This document shows, piece after piece, positions 16,655 to 25,777 of a DNA stretch of 64,000 bases. Location of the stretch: NCBI RefSeq assembly GCF_029946505.1, contig NZ_JARZHG010000023.1, forward strand, positions 117,758-181,757, written 5' to 3'. Under the pieces are notes generated by a model. That model worked only from the letters and a program-made list of their open reading frames with translations, did no database searches and was not told the DNA's origin. Each line of letters begins with the position of its first letter. The stretch's first letter is position 1. A program made the position numbers and the translations under genes. Source of the DNA: Polyangium sp. y55x31 (GTDB lineage Bacteria > Myxococcota_A > Polyangia > Polyangiales > Polyangiaceae).

Positions 16655-19600
16655 ATGGACAGGGGGTTGGGATCGTCTTGCCGACCGCACGACGAGAGCG
16701 GGGCGCTCCTCGACCTCGCGCTCCAAGCGTCCGGTGCAGGGCACTGGTCCTGGGATCTGGGGGCGCAGCACGGCTACTGGTCCGACGAGGTGTTCCGCAT
16801 GTTCGGAGAGCGCCCGGCTCCGGACGGGGGCCCGGTTTCGCGCGAGGTCTTCCGCGAGGCCATCCATCCGGAGGATCTCCCGCATACGCAGGCGCGCTTC
16901 GCCGCGGCTTTCGCGGAGAGAAAAGACTTCCTCGCCGAATACCGCATTCGCCGATCCGACGGCGCCATCCGGTGGATCCGTTCACGCGGCCGCGTCGTCG
17001 CGGACGGAGCCGGGCGGCCGCACATGGTCGGCGTGTCGCTCGACGTGACGCCGGAAAAACTCCAGGAAGCCCGGCTCCGCGCGAGCGAGGAGCGCTTCCG
17101 GGCGGCCGTCGAGTGCTCGCTCGACGCGGTGGGTATCTATTCGGCCGTTCGGGACGCGTCCGGCGCCATCGTCGATTTTCGCACCGATTACGTGAACGCC
17201 GCCGCCTGCGAGCTCCACCGGATGCCATTCGAAGCGCAGGTCGGCCGTACGCTGCGCGAGCTCTACCCTGCCAAGCGCGCCGCGCGCGGCATCGAGAAGT
17301 ATGCGCGGGTCGTCGAGACGGGCGAGCCCCTCTTCAACGAAGCCCTCCATTACGAGGACGAGAACGACGACCCCGACGGGCGCCTGCAGAGGGCCTACGA
17401 CGTGCGCGTGGTCCGGATGGGCGACGGATTCATGGCGACATGGCGCGACATCACCAATCGCGTGCAAAATGAGCAAGAGGTCCGCGAGACCAAGGAGATG
17501 CTCCAGTCGCTGATCGACAACTCCGCGGCCTCCATCTTCGTCAAGGACGAGGGCGGGCGTTTCCTCCTCGCGAACCCGCGCGTACAGGCGAACTTCGGCC
17601 TGCCGGAGAGCCAGATCCTCGGGAAAACCGACCACGAGCTCGTCCCCCCCGCCGTCGCCGACGCCTTCCGCCAGAACGACCTCGAGGTGCTCCGCTCCGA
17701 GCGCGTGCTCCAGCGCGAGGAGGAAATGGTCGTCGACGGCAAGGTCCACACCTTCCTTTCGCTCAAGTTTCCCTTGCGAGATCACCACGGCAAACCCTAC
17801 GCCGTCTGCGGGGTATCGACGGACATCACGGATCGAAAGCGCGCCGAGGAGGCCCTCCGCGAGAGCGAGCTGCGCTTTCGCAACATGGCGGACACCGCAC
17901 CCGTGATGATCTGGGTCACCGAGGCGGACACAGCCTGCACCTTCCTGAACCAGCGCTGGTACGATTTCACCGGTCAAACCCCGGAGCGCGCCCTCGGCCA
18001 CGGCTGGCTCGACGCGCTCCACCCGGACGATCGCGAGGAGATACTGAGAAAATTCCTCGCGGCCTCCCGCCTCCGCGAATCCACGCGATTCGAATACCGC
18101 CTGCGACGCAAGGACGGCGAATACCGCTGGGCGCTCGACTCGGCGACCCCGCGCTTCGGCCCACGTGGCGATTTTCGCGGTTACGTCGGCTCGGTGGTGG
18201 ACATCAGCGAGCGCAAGCAGCTCGAAGACGGCCTCCGGGAGAGCGAGGAGCGCGCGAGGGCGCGGGCCCAGGAGATCGAGGCGATGATGGATGCGACGCC
18301 GGCCGCCATCTGGATCGCCCACGATCCGCAATGCCACGTCATCACCGGCAGCCGCACCGCATACGAGATGATGCGGGTGCCGCTCACACAGGCGAACATC
18401 TCGAAGACGGGAGCAGAAGGCGACACCGTGCCGCACATGCGTATCTTCCGCGACGGCAAGGAGCTCCGCCCCGAAGACCTGCCCATCCAGCAAGCCGCGC
18501 GCGGAGAGCCGGCACGCGATTGGGAGGAGGAGATCGTCTTCGACGACGGCGACAGCATCACCATCTTCGGCAGCGCCGTCCCGCTGCGCGGCCCGAACGG
18601 CGAGCTGCGCGGCTCCATCGGGGCCTTCGTCGACATCACGGCATTCAAGCGAACCGAAGCGGCGCTGCACAGCGAAAGGCAGCGGACGGAGGAGGCGCTC
18701 CGGGCTGCCGACCGTCGCAAAGACGAATTCATGGCCATGCTCTCGCACGAGCTCCGAAACCCCCTGGCGACGATCCGCAATGCGGTGGGCGTGCTCCGCT
18801 GCACGCGCACCGGCAACGCACGAATCGAGCGGCTGCACGACATGATCGATCGCCAATCCGAGCAGCTCACGCGTATGGTCGACGACCTGCTCGACGTCGC
18901 TCGTATCACGCAAGGCAAGCTGATCCTGCGCAAGGAGCGCGTCGATCTCGCCGCGATCGTGAGCCGCGCCGTGGAGACGAGCCGCCCGCTCATCGACGCG
19001 GCCGGGCACGCGCTCTCGATCAGGATGCCCGCCGGCAGCGTGATGCTCGAAGGAGACGTCGGCCGGCTCTCGCAGGTCCTCTCGAACCTGCTCAACAACG
19101 CAGCGAAGTACACGGAGACCCGCGGCCAGATCCGGCTCTCCGCCGAGGTCGAAGGAGACGAGGTCCAGATCCGCGTCGAGGACAATGGAATCGGCATCCC
19201 GCCCGACGTCTTGCCCCACGTCTTCGACCTCTTCACGCAATCGAGCCGCGCCATCGACCGCGCGCAAGGCGGCCTCGGCATCGGCCTCACGCTCGTGCGC
19301 ACACTCGTGGAGATGCACGGCGGCAAGGTCTCGGCGCGCAGCGGCGGCACGGGCCAAGGCGCCGAGTTCGCCGTGCGTTTGCCGATCCGTCGCAACACGC
19401 CGGCGGACGACCTCCCCGCGCCGACGAGCGAGGAGCGCGGGCTCATGCGCCGGGGCGAACACCGGCGCATCCTGGTCGTGGACGACAACATCGACGCCGC
19501 AGAAAGCATGGCCTTGATGCTCGGCTACCTCGGCCACGAGACACGTATGGCCCACGACGGGCCGAGCACGCTGCAGATCGCCGCGACATTCCAGCCCGAG

Positions 19601-19840
19601 CTCGTCCTGCTCGACATCGGCTTGCCAGGGCTCGACGGCTACGAGGTCGCGCGCCGCCTGCGCGCACAACGCGAGACGCAAGCGGCCGTCCTCGTCGCGA
19701 TCACGGGCTACGGGCAGGAGGAGGACCGAAAACGCGCGCGGCGGGCCGGCTTCGACCATCACCTCACGAAGCCCGTCGACCACGATCGGCTGATCTCCCT
19801 GATCGACACGATGGTGACCCCCGTCGATGTTCCCGCCTGA
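16655..19840 (+). CDS. Soluble multi-PAS hybrid histidine kinase with receiver
   Basis: 1061 residues, no membrane segment. Five PAS/PAC units run in tandem from about residue 15 to 680, each ending in a VDIT- or DISER-type PAC motif. They are followed by HisKA (AMLSHELRNPLATIRN, phospho-His), HATPase (N box LSNLLNNAAKYT, G1 VEDNGIGIP, G2 GGLGIGLTLV) and a C-terminal receiver (ILVVDDNIDAAES, phospho-Asp in LVLLDIGLPGLDG, then AITGYG and LTKPVD). It is a cytosolic sensor of unknown cue with an internal phosphorelay. The start at 16655 has GGGAGG five bases upstream. It is followed 72 bp later by an RsbR-like gene. Confidence 0.94.
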   Translation: MDRGLGSSCRPHDESGALLDLALQASGAGHWSWDLGAQHGYWSDEVFRMFGERPAPDGGPVSREVFREAIHPEDLPHTQARFAAAFAERKDFLAEYRIRRSDGAIRWIRSRGRVVADGAGRPHMVGVSLDVTPEKLQEARLRASEERFRAAVECSLDAVGIYSAVRDASGAIVDFRTDYVNAAACELHRMPFEAQVGRTLRELYPAKRAARGIEKYARVVETGEPLFNEALHYEDENDDPDGRLQRAYDVRVVRMGDGFMATWRDITNRVQNEQEVRETKEMLQSLIDNSAASIFVKDEGGRFLLANPRVQANFGLPESQILGKTDHELVPPAVADAFRQNDLEVLRSERVLQREEEMVVDGKVHTFLSLKFPLRDHHGKPYAVCGVSTDITDRKRAEEALRESELRFRNMADTAPVMIWVTEADTACTFLNQRWYDFTGQTPERALGHGWLDALHPDDREEILRKFLAASRLRESTRFEYRLRRKDGEYRWALDSATPRFGPRGDFRGYVGSVVDISERKQLEDGLRESEERARARAQEIEAMMDATPAAIWIAHDPQCHVITGSRTAYEMMRVPLTQANISKTGAEGDTVPHMRIFRDGKELRPEDLPIQQAARGEPARDWEEEIVFDDGDSITIFGSAVPLRGPNGELRGSIGAFVDITAFKRTEAALHSERQRTEEALRAADRRKDEFMAMLSHELRNPLATIRNAVGVLRCTRTGNARIERLHDMIDRQSEQLTRMVDDLLDVARITQGKLILRKERVDLAAIVSRAVETSRPLIDAAGHALSIRMPAGSVMLEGDVGRLSQVLSNLLNNAAKYTETRGQIRLSAEVEGDEVQIRVEDNGIGIPPDVLPHVFDLFTQSSRAIDRAQGGLGIGLTLVRTLVEMHGGKVSARSGGTGQGAEFAVRLPIRRNTPADDLPAPTSEERGLMRRGEHRRILVVDDNIDAAESMALMLGYLGHETRMAHDGPSTLQIAATFQPELVLLDIGLPGLDGYEVARRLRAQRETQAAVLVAITGYGQEEDRKRARRAGFDHHLTKPVDHDRLISLIDTMVTPVDVPA

Positions 19841-19912
19841 CGTAACGGGACACTCCACGCGAGCTTTCCCTCCGCGCCCGCCCTCGTGCAACATGACGAG
19901 CGGAGCAGGTGC

Positions 19913-20734
19913 ATGCAGCGCGTGATCGAAGCCTTCTGGGAGCGGCTCGAGGACAACGTGACGGTATCGTGCGCGCGCGTGGAGGCGGCGAACATCCCCT
20001 TTTATCGCGACCTGCCCGCGGCAGCGCGGCACGGAGCCTTCAAGCGCGCGTTCGAGGCGATGGGCCATGATCTCGCGAAAAACGAATCGCAAGCGTTCCC
20101 AGCGCTCCTCCGGGCGCTCGGCGAGCAACGCTCGGGACTCGGCGTCACCATCACGGACATCCTGCGAGGCATGCTCATCGGCTTCGAGGTCGTCACCGAA
20201 GACTTTGCGTCCTTTTTCGGCGACGATCTCGAAGCATGCGTCCACTGGGAGCGGGTCCGCGCCCGCGTGAGTTACATGGGCGCAGCGGCACTCGCGGACG
20301 CCTACCTCGCCGCACGCGAGAAGCTCGTGCGCGCGCAGTCCGAGGAAATCCTCCAGCTTTCCGCGCGTGTGCTCCCGCTCTACCCGGGGATCCTCGTGCT
20401 CCCGCTCGTAGGGGCACTCGACGCCGCACGCGCCGCGCACCTCACGCCGCTCTTGCTCCAAGCAGTGGTGGACAACCAATCCCGCGTCGTATTGCTCGAC
20501 GTGACGGGTTTGCCCTCGGTCGGCGCGGAGACGGCCGAGCATTTGATGGGCGCGGCGCGGGGCGTCGAAATGCTCGGCGCCACGGCGATCCTCGTGGGCG
20601 TCCGGCCGCACATGGCGCGCGCGATGGTCGAAGCCGGCGTCGATCTCGGAGGCCTGCGATCCCGCGCAGATCTCGCAAGCGGCCTCCGAGACGCTCTCGA
20701 CAAACTCGGGCTCACGATTGCGCGAAAGCGCTGA
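19913..20734 (+). CDS. RsbR-like STAS-domain protein
   Basis: 273 residues. The N-terminal helical half (about 1-150) resembles the sensor half of RsbR/stressosome proteins. The C-terminal STAS domain begins LYPGILVLPLVGALDAARA and contains VVLLDVTGLPSVGAETAEHLMGAA, where RsbR proteins carry phosphorylatable Thr/Ser. It probably controls a partner-switching pathway. ATG 19913 is preferred over a GTG at 19886 because a GGAGCAGG purine run precedes it. It follows the hybrid kinase on the same strand and converges with a transglutaminase gene. Confidence 0.85.
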   Translation: MQRVIEAFWERLEDNVTVSCARVEAANIPFYRDLPAAARHGAFKRAFEAMGHDLAKNESQAFPALLRALGEQRSGLGVTITDILRGMLIGFEVVTEDFASFFGDDLEACVHWERVRARVSYMGAAALADAYLAAREKLVRAQSEEILQLSARVLPLYPGILVLPLVGALDAARAAHLTPLLLQAVVDNQSRVVLLDVTGLPSVGAETAEHLMGAARGVEMLGATAILVGVRPHMARAMVEAGVDLGGLRSRADLASGLRDALDKLGLTIARKR

Positions 20735-20770
20735 AGCGTGCAGCGCCGGAGCGAAGACCCATGCTCCGAC

Positions 20771-21343
20771 CTACGCGGACACGAGCACCTGATCCGGCAG
20801 ATCCGCGGCGAAGCTCTGCCAGTCGGCATGCGCGCGCAGCTTGGCCACCACGATGGGCAGCGGATGCGCGTACACGGCCCTATCGGTCGCCTCACCGGGC
20901 GCCGTCGCGACGTAGGCCAGCCGTTCGCTGGGCGGCTCGAAGGTCGTATCGATGCCGGGCTTGTTGCCGCGCGCGTCGATTCTGTACCAGCCGAGGCCTG
21001 GCAGCAGGACGGCGTTGAAGCCGTGCAGGCAAAAGCCCGATTCATGGGCGAGCCGCTGATAACACAGCCCGGCGGGAAGGCCGCTCGCGCGCAGCAGGGC
21101 CGCGAGCAGATGGCTCTTGGCGTAGCAGAAGCCGCTGTGGTGGCGCAGCACCTCCGAGGCCGTGCACGTGAGCGGTCCGGCTTGGATGTCGAGGGTGTGG
21201 CGGATTGCGTCGCGCACCCAGTTGAAGCAGCGGCGGGCGATCTCGACCGGCCCGGCGGCGCCCTGTGCGAGCGCGGCAGCCTGCGCACGGACGTCGGGAT
21301 GTTGCCAATCGATGATGTCGGTCGTGGCCAGGTAGTCGTTCAC
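20771..21343 (-). CDS. Transglutaminase-like cysteine protease-fold protein
   Basis: 190 residues. The papain/transglutaminase-like triad is visible: Cys in SGFCYAKSH, His in CLHGFN, Asp in WYRIDARGN. Prokaryotic members usually act as peptidases or amidases rather than crosslinkers. No signal peptide. The GTG start overlaps the upstream stop (GTGA), so translation is coupled to the PAS-STAS gene. This pairing is the only hint at its role. Confidence 0.88.
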   Translation of the reverse strand: MNDYLATTDIIDWQHPDVRAQAAALAQGAAGPVEIARRCFNWVRDAIRHTLDIQAGPLTCTASEVLRHHSGFCYAKSHLLAALLRASGLPAGLCYQRLAHESGFCLHGFNAVLLPGLGWYRIDARGNKPGIDTTFEPPSERLAYVATAPGEATDRAVYAHPLPIVVAKLRAHADWQSFAADLPDQVLVSA

Positions 21344-22248
21344 CTCGTCTCCTCGGAGCTTGATGGCGCTGCATCAACAGCTCGCCTCGGGCCCGCGTGC
21401 ATCCTGCGCAGGGCTTCCGCGAGCCCGCGCGACAGGGTCGAATACGTCGACAGATCTGCCACGTCGAACCCGCTCGTGGCGAGCTCCATTGCCGCCGCCG
21501 CGCGGATGCCCGTCATGATCACGCCGGCGCCGACGAGCTTTGCGGCGGCGACCACGTCGAGCAGGGCGCGCACGGCCACGGAATCGAGCTTCGACACCCC
21601 TGTCACGTCGAGCAGGAGGAGCCGTGCGCCGCTCGTGGCGATTGCGGAGAGCACGCGCGTGGCGAAGCGCGTGGCTCGCGACGCGTCGAGAGGGCCGACG
21701 AGCGGGGAAAGGAGCAGCCCTTCCCGGAGCGCGAGAATGGGGGCGCCACGTTCCAGAAGCTCCTCGGCTTGCAGCTCGATGATGCTGCGGGCTGCTTCGA
21801 GGGCCTCGACCTGCACGCGCAGGGTGGTGTTTGCATGTTCGAGCTCGCGGGTCCGCTCCATCACGCGCTCCTCGAGCTCCTCGCGGGCGCGGACGAGCTC
21901 GGCTTCCGTGCGTTTTCGCTCGGAGATGTCGCGAATCACGCTGACGAGCGTCCTGCCCTCGTCGATACGCTTCGTGCTCACCTCGACGGGGAACGTGGTC
22001 CCGTCCTTGCGCCGGTGCGACGTCTCGAAGAGCAGGCCCTCGTGGAGTGCGCGCGCCATTTGCGCGCCGATGTCGGCCTCGGTGTCGGGGTCGCGCAGAT
22101 CGCGGATGGAGAGCGCGCGGAGCTCGTCCTGCGAATAGCCATAAGCGCGGGAGGCGGCCGGGTTCGCTTCGACGATCCGACCGTCTTGTCCGATGAAGAG
22201 GATGATGTCTCGCGCCTCCCCGAGGAGCACTTCGTAACGTAGTTCCAT
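21340..22248 (-). CDS. PAS - coiled coil - STAS protein (RsbR type)
   Basis: 302 residues. A PAS domain (about 5-115: DIILFIGQDGRIVEANPAAS to VIRDISERKR), a Glu/Arg-rich coiled coil (115-165), then a STAS domain (170-285) with LLLLDVTGVSKLDSVAVRALL and IMTGIRAAAA. The architecture matches stressosome sensors with a PAS input. Together with the STAS gene 1.5 kb away it suggests a partner-switching circuit. No RsbT- or RsbU-like partner is in the window. It is divergent from the PAAR gene; the 245-bp gap between them shows no strong motif. Confidence 0.9.
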   Translation of the reverse strand: MELRYEVLLGEARDIILFIGQDGRIVEANPAASRAYGYSQDELRALSIRDLRDPDTEADIGAQMARALHEGLLFETSHRRKDGTTFPVEVSTKRIDEGRTLVSVIRDISERKRTEAELVRAREELEERVMERTRELEHANTTLRVQVEALEAARSIIELQAEELLERGAPILALREGLLLSPLVGPLDASRATRFATRVLSAIATSGARLLLLDVTGVSKLDSVAVRALLDVVAAAKLVGAGVIMTGIRAAAAMELATSGFDVADLSTYSTLSRGLAEALRRMHAGPRRAVDAAPSSSEETR

Positions 22249-22493
22249 GGTCCCGCCGAGGGCCCTCTCTTACAAGGGTCGCACGGGCCGATCCATCAGA
22301 ATATCGTCATGGAGCGCGGACGCGGAGGTCTTCCCGGCGCGTGGGGTACGACGTTACGCACGGGAACGATGCCGCAGTCGCTCGCCATCCTCCGCCACGC
22401 CAACGGATCACCTGCGCGCCCAACCCGTCGAAATCACTAACGTACTTTTTGCTGCGCTCGCCGGCCCTCCTCTGATACCATCGCGGGCGAGCC

Positions 22494-23561
22494 ATGACCC
22501 AGCTTGCGGCACGTGTTGGTGATGCGCACACCTGTCCGGCTCATGTCGGGGGGCCGATTCTTCCGCCGGGGTGTCCGACCGTCGTCATTGGGGGACAAGC
22601 GGCGGCGCGGATCGACGACCTCTGCCAATGTGAGGGCCCGACCGACGTGATCAAGACGGGCGCGCCCACCGTGCTCATCGGCGGCAAACCCGCCGCGCGC
22701 AAGGGCGACCTGACCCGGCACGACGGCGTCGTCGCCATGGGGTTTCCCACGGTCCTCATCGGGCCCCTCGCGCCCGGCGACGCCGTGGCTGCGCTCTTCA
22801 CCGACGAATATCTGTCCACGCTCGTGGGCAAGGAATGGCAAGGGGCGAACTCCGAGCAATTGAAGAAGGCGATGGAGACGCTCTGGGAGCATCGCCACGA
22901 CCCGAACCATCCCGATGTCCAGGAGGCGCTCCGGCAAATCGCGGACGCGCGCGGCAAGCCCCTCGAACAGATCCAGCAGGACTGGCAGAGGTATCAGGCC
23001 GCGCTCGCCGAGCAGGAGCGAATCGCCGCGGAGAAGGGAATCGATCCGCCCCCCGGGATCAACGGCTGGCTCCACGGCGATCACATGGGGAGCACCTCGC
23101 AGCTCCGCTATGGCCAGGTCGCCGGGGATGCGCTGGGAATGGATCCCGTGTTCGGCGCGCTCCTCAATCCGACCGGCGGGCTCGTCGGTCCGGGCAATGC
23201 GGCGGTCGACGGCAACGACTCTGCGATCGGCTATCACGGCGCCGTGCACGACGCCGGCGGGTATCTGTACAATTATCACAACCAGGGCCCGGGATACGAT
23301 TATCTCGGGCAGGAGGGGCGCGACACGTCGAGCCCGCTCTCCGGTCAGCGGTCCGGGATCTCGTACTGGCGTGACCAACTGCCGGATCGCAGCGGGGGGC
23401 AGAAGTTCACCGACGGCGCGGGCGACGTGATCATGGATGGGGTCGTCGGGGGGATCGACGGGGTCTCGAACGCCTGGGAGGCCACCAAAGAGACGGTTTC
23501 CGACGCCTGGGACGGCGCCAAGGATTGGGCCTCCGACACCTGGAACAGCCTGTGGGATTAG
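22494..23561 (+). CDS. PAAR-domain protein, candidate T6SS effector
   Basis: 355 residues. Residues about 1-100 are a PAAR spike-tip domain (AARVGDAHTCPAH, GGPILPPGCPTVVIGG, GAPTVLIGGKPAARKGD, MGFPTVLIG). A helical charged linker (100-180) follows, then a C-terminal domain with a GYHGAVHDAGGYLYNYH motif (about 246-262). The H-G-x-x-H-D arrangement resembles the catalytic His-Asp of small prokaryotic phospholipases A2, and the PNPTGG/GPGN-type glycine-rich region precedes it (inference). A repetitive Trp/Asp tail ends the protein. If a T6SS exists elsewhere, this would be a specialised cargo-carrying spike tip. Confidence 0.8.
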   Translation: MTQLAARVGDAHTCPAHVGGPILPPGCPTVVIGGQAAARIDDLCQCEGPTDVIKTGAPTVLIGGKPAARKGDLTRHDGVVAMGFPTVLIGPLAPGDAVAALFTDEYLSTLVGKEWQGANSEQLKKAMETLWEHRHDPNHPDVQEALRQIADARGKPLEQIQQDWQRYQAALAEQERIAAEKGIDPPPGINGWLHGDHMGSTSQLRYGQVAGDALGMDPVFGALLNPTGGLVGPGNAAVDGNDSAIGYHGAVHDAGGYLYNYHNQGPGYDYLGQEGRDTSSPLSGQRSGISYWRDQLPDRSGGQKFTDGAGDVIMDGVVGGIDGVSNAWEATKETVSDAWDGAKDWASDTWNSLWD

Positions 23562-23569
23562 GGCCAGCG

Positions 23570-24160
23570 ATGAAAGCCTATACGCTCGAAATCGAGGAGC
23601 TCGCGGCCCTCGTCGGCTTCCTGAATGCGAAGAAACTCGTGGGCCTCGACGAGTCCCTGTTTCGCGTGTTCACCGAGGAGAACATCCCGCGGCTCGTGGC
23701 CAAGCTGAACGAGCACGGCTGGCTCACGCCGGCCGAACGACCGGGCACGTGGCACTTCAATGAAGACCTCATGCAAACCCTGGCCGTCGCCGTGGCGCCG
23801 GAGTTTGCCGTGCTCGCGCGATCGGAAGCGCAGGCGAAGTCGATCGTGTTTTACCTGGCGGGCGACGAGATCACCGAGATCGTGCTCACGGCGGATCGCG
23901 CCGTCGTCGCGCGGATCGACAATCAAGACGAAATGGTCGCCCAGGTGATGGCGTTCCTGCAGGGCGCGTGGCCCGGTGAGATTGCGGTCGCCCGCGTCAA
24001 GGGCGAGGCCTTCGACGCGGGACGGCGGGTGATGATCGATGCGCAGGGAACGTTGACGACGAAGACGCCGGGCCTCTTGCCCGGGGATACGTGGAGCGCC
24101 GAAAACGTCGCGGCGTTCCTGCGCGGCGCGATGGCCGAGCTACGAGCTCCGCGAGGGTAA
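23570..24160 (+). CDS. Putative immunity/partner protein of the PAAR effector
   Basis: 196 residues, ATG eight bases after the PAAR stop, so the two are co-transcribed. The sequence is acidic and alpha/beta without catalytic motifs, signal peptide or membrane helices. The N-terminal LEIEELAALVGFLNAKKLVGLDE and central APEFAVLARSEAQAKSIVFYLAGDEITEIVL segments resemble EspG-type chaperone/ESX-associated proteins in pattern only. By position it is an immunity protein or effector chaperone. If the effector is a phospholipase, a cytoplasmic antidote would be unusual, which favours a chaperone role. Uncertain. Confidence 0.6.
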   Translation: MKAYTLEIEELAALVGFLNAKKLVGLDESLFRVFTEENIPRLVAKLNEHGWLTPAERPGTWHFNEDLMQTLAVAVAPEFAVLARSEAQAKSIVFYLAGDEITEIVLTADRAVVARIDNQDEMVAQVMAFLQGAWPGEIAVARVKGEAFDAGRRVMIDAQGTLTTKTPGLLPGDTWSAENVAAFLRGAMAELRAPRG

Positions 24161-24325
24161 CCGCGCGGCCGACGCAATCTTCGAGACAGGCGTGCGGGTC
24201 GCGACCGAAGCGCATCACCTGCGGTGCGCGCGTCTGCATGAGGACGCATGGTAGCTCGGTGATCTCATTGCGCCCCGCCCGGGGGTTGCGAGGGGCGCCC
24301 CCGATCCTCAGCGATCCTCGGGGAC

Positions 24326-25723
24326 ATGGCCATCGCGACGATCAACCCCGCCACGGGCGAGCTCCTCGACACGTTCGAGGCCCTCTCGGAGAGCGCGCTC
24401 GGCGACAAGCTCGCGCTCGCCGCGCAGGCATTCCGCCGTCATCGCCGCATACCGATCGCAGAGCGCGCCCGCTGCATGCGGCGCGCGGCCGAGATTTTGG
24501 AGGCCGAGAAGGTCGAGCACGGGCGCACGATGACGCTCGAAATGGGCAAGCCCATCCGGGCGGGCATCGCCGAGGCCACGAAATGCGCGCTCGCTTGCCG
24601 GTATTACGCGGAGAACGCCGAGCGATTCCTCGCCGACGAGGTCGTCCCGACCGAGGCCGAGCGGAGCTTCATCGTGTACCAGCCGCTCGGCCCGGTCCTC
24701 GCGATCATGCCGTGGAATTTTCCCTATTGGCAGGTCTTCCGGTTCCTCGCGCCCGCGCTCATGGCCGGCAACGTCGGCCTCCTGAAACACGCGCACAACG
24801 TCCCCCGATGCGCGCTCGCCATCGAATCGATCGTGCGCCGCGCCGGCTTCGACGAGGGCGTGTTTCAGACGCTCCTCCTCGAAACCCCGCAGGTCGCCGC
24901 GGTGATCGAGGATCCACGCGTCGCCGCCGTCACGTTGACCGGCAGCGAGGGCGCGGGCTCGAAGGTCGCGAGCACCTCCGGCAAGGAGATCAAAAAGACC
25001 GTGATGGAGCTCGGCGGCAGCGATCCGTTCATCGTCATGCCGAGCGCAGACCTCGAAGCCGCGGCGAAGACGGCCGTCCGGGCGCGCACCATCAACACCG
25101 GGCAATCGTGCATCGCGGCCAAACGTTTCATCGTGCACGAGGCGATCGCGGACGCCTTCGAGCGGCGGTTCGTCGCGGAAATGTCCCGCCTCGTGATCGG
25201 CGATCCGATGGACGAGGCGACCGAGATCGGCCCGCTCGCCACGAAAGACGTGCTCGGGACCCTCGTCGATCAGGTCGAGCGCTCCGTCGCTGCCGGCGCG
25301 CGTGTGCTCCTCGGCGGAAAACGCCTCGATCGCCCCGGATATTATTACGAGCCCACCGTGCTCACGGACGTCCCGAGAGAAGCGCCCGCCCATCACGAGG
25401 AGCTCTTCGGGCCCGTGGCCACGCTCTTCCGCGTGCGCGACCTCGATGAGGCCATCGCCGTCGCCAACGATACCCGCTTCGGCCTCGGGTCGAGCGCGTG
25501 GACACGCGACCCCGCGGAGAGCGCCCGCTTCGTCGACGAGCTCGAAGCCGGCGCGGTCTTCCTGAACGCGATGGTCGCCTCCGATCCGCGGCTCCCGTTC
25601 GGCGGCGTCAAGCGATCCGGGTACGGTCGCGAGCTCGGCGTGTTCGGTTTGCGCGAGTTCGTCAACGTGAAGACGGTGTGGGCCGAGGACGTCGCCGCCC
25701 CGAGCGTGGCCGAGACCGAATAG
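24326..25723 (+). CDS. Succinate-semialdehyde-type aldehyde dehydrogenase
   Basis: 465 residues, NAD(P)-dependent ALDH superfamily, cytosolic. The nucleotide-binding PWNFPYWQVFR block, general-base Glu in VMELGGSDPF and catalytic Cys in NTGQSCIAAKR are all intact, as is the EELFGPVATLFRV segment. Sequence style is closest to succinate-semialdehyde dehydrogenases (GABA shunt), but substrate assignment within ALDHs is unreliable without a tree. It stands alone, 165 bp after the putative immunity gene. Confidence 0.88.
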   Translation: MAIATINPATGELLDTFEALSESALGDKLALAAQAFRRHRRIPIAERARCMRRAAEILEAEKVEHGRTMTLEMGKPIRAGIAEATKCALACRYYAENAERFLADEVVPTEAERSFIVYQPLGPVLAIMPWNFPYWQVFRFLAPALMAGNVGLLKHAHNVPRCALAIESIVRRAGFDEGVFQTLLLETPQVAAVIEDPRVAAVTLTGSEGAGSKVASTSGKEIKKTVMELGGSDPFIVMPSADLEAAAKTAVRARTINTGQSCIAAKRFIVHEAIADAFERRFVAEMSRLVIGDPMDEATEIGPLATKDVLGTLVDQVERSVAAGARVLLGGKRLDRPGYYYEPTVLTDVPREAPAHHEELFGPVATLFRVRDLDEAIAVANDTRFGLGSSAWTRDPAESARFVDELEAGAVFLNAMVASDPRLPFGGVKRSGYGRELGVFGLREFVNVKTVWAEDVAAPSVAETE

Positions 25724-25777
25724 ACGAACGCTTCCCCTTCCCCCTCCGCTCGCGTTCGCGTTATCCTCGACGCCCGC

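Noticed and set aside
16982..20611. 1209-codon minus-strand frame
   Set aside because: Antisense shadow of the hybrid kinase and RsbR-like genes; no recognisable domain.
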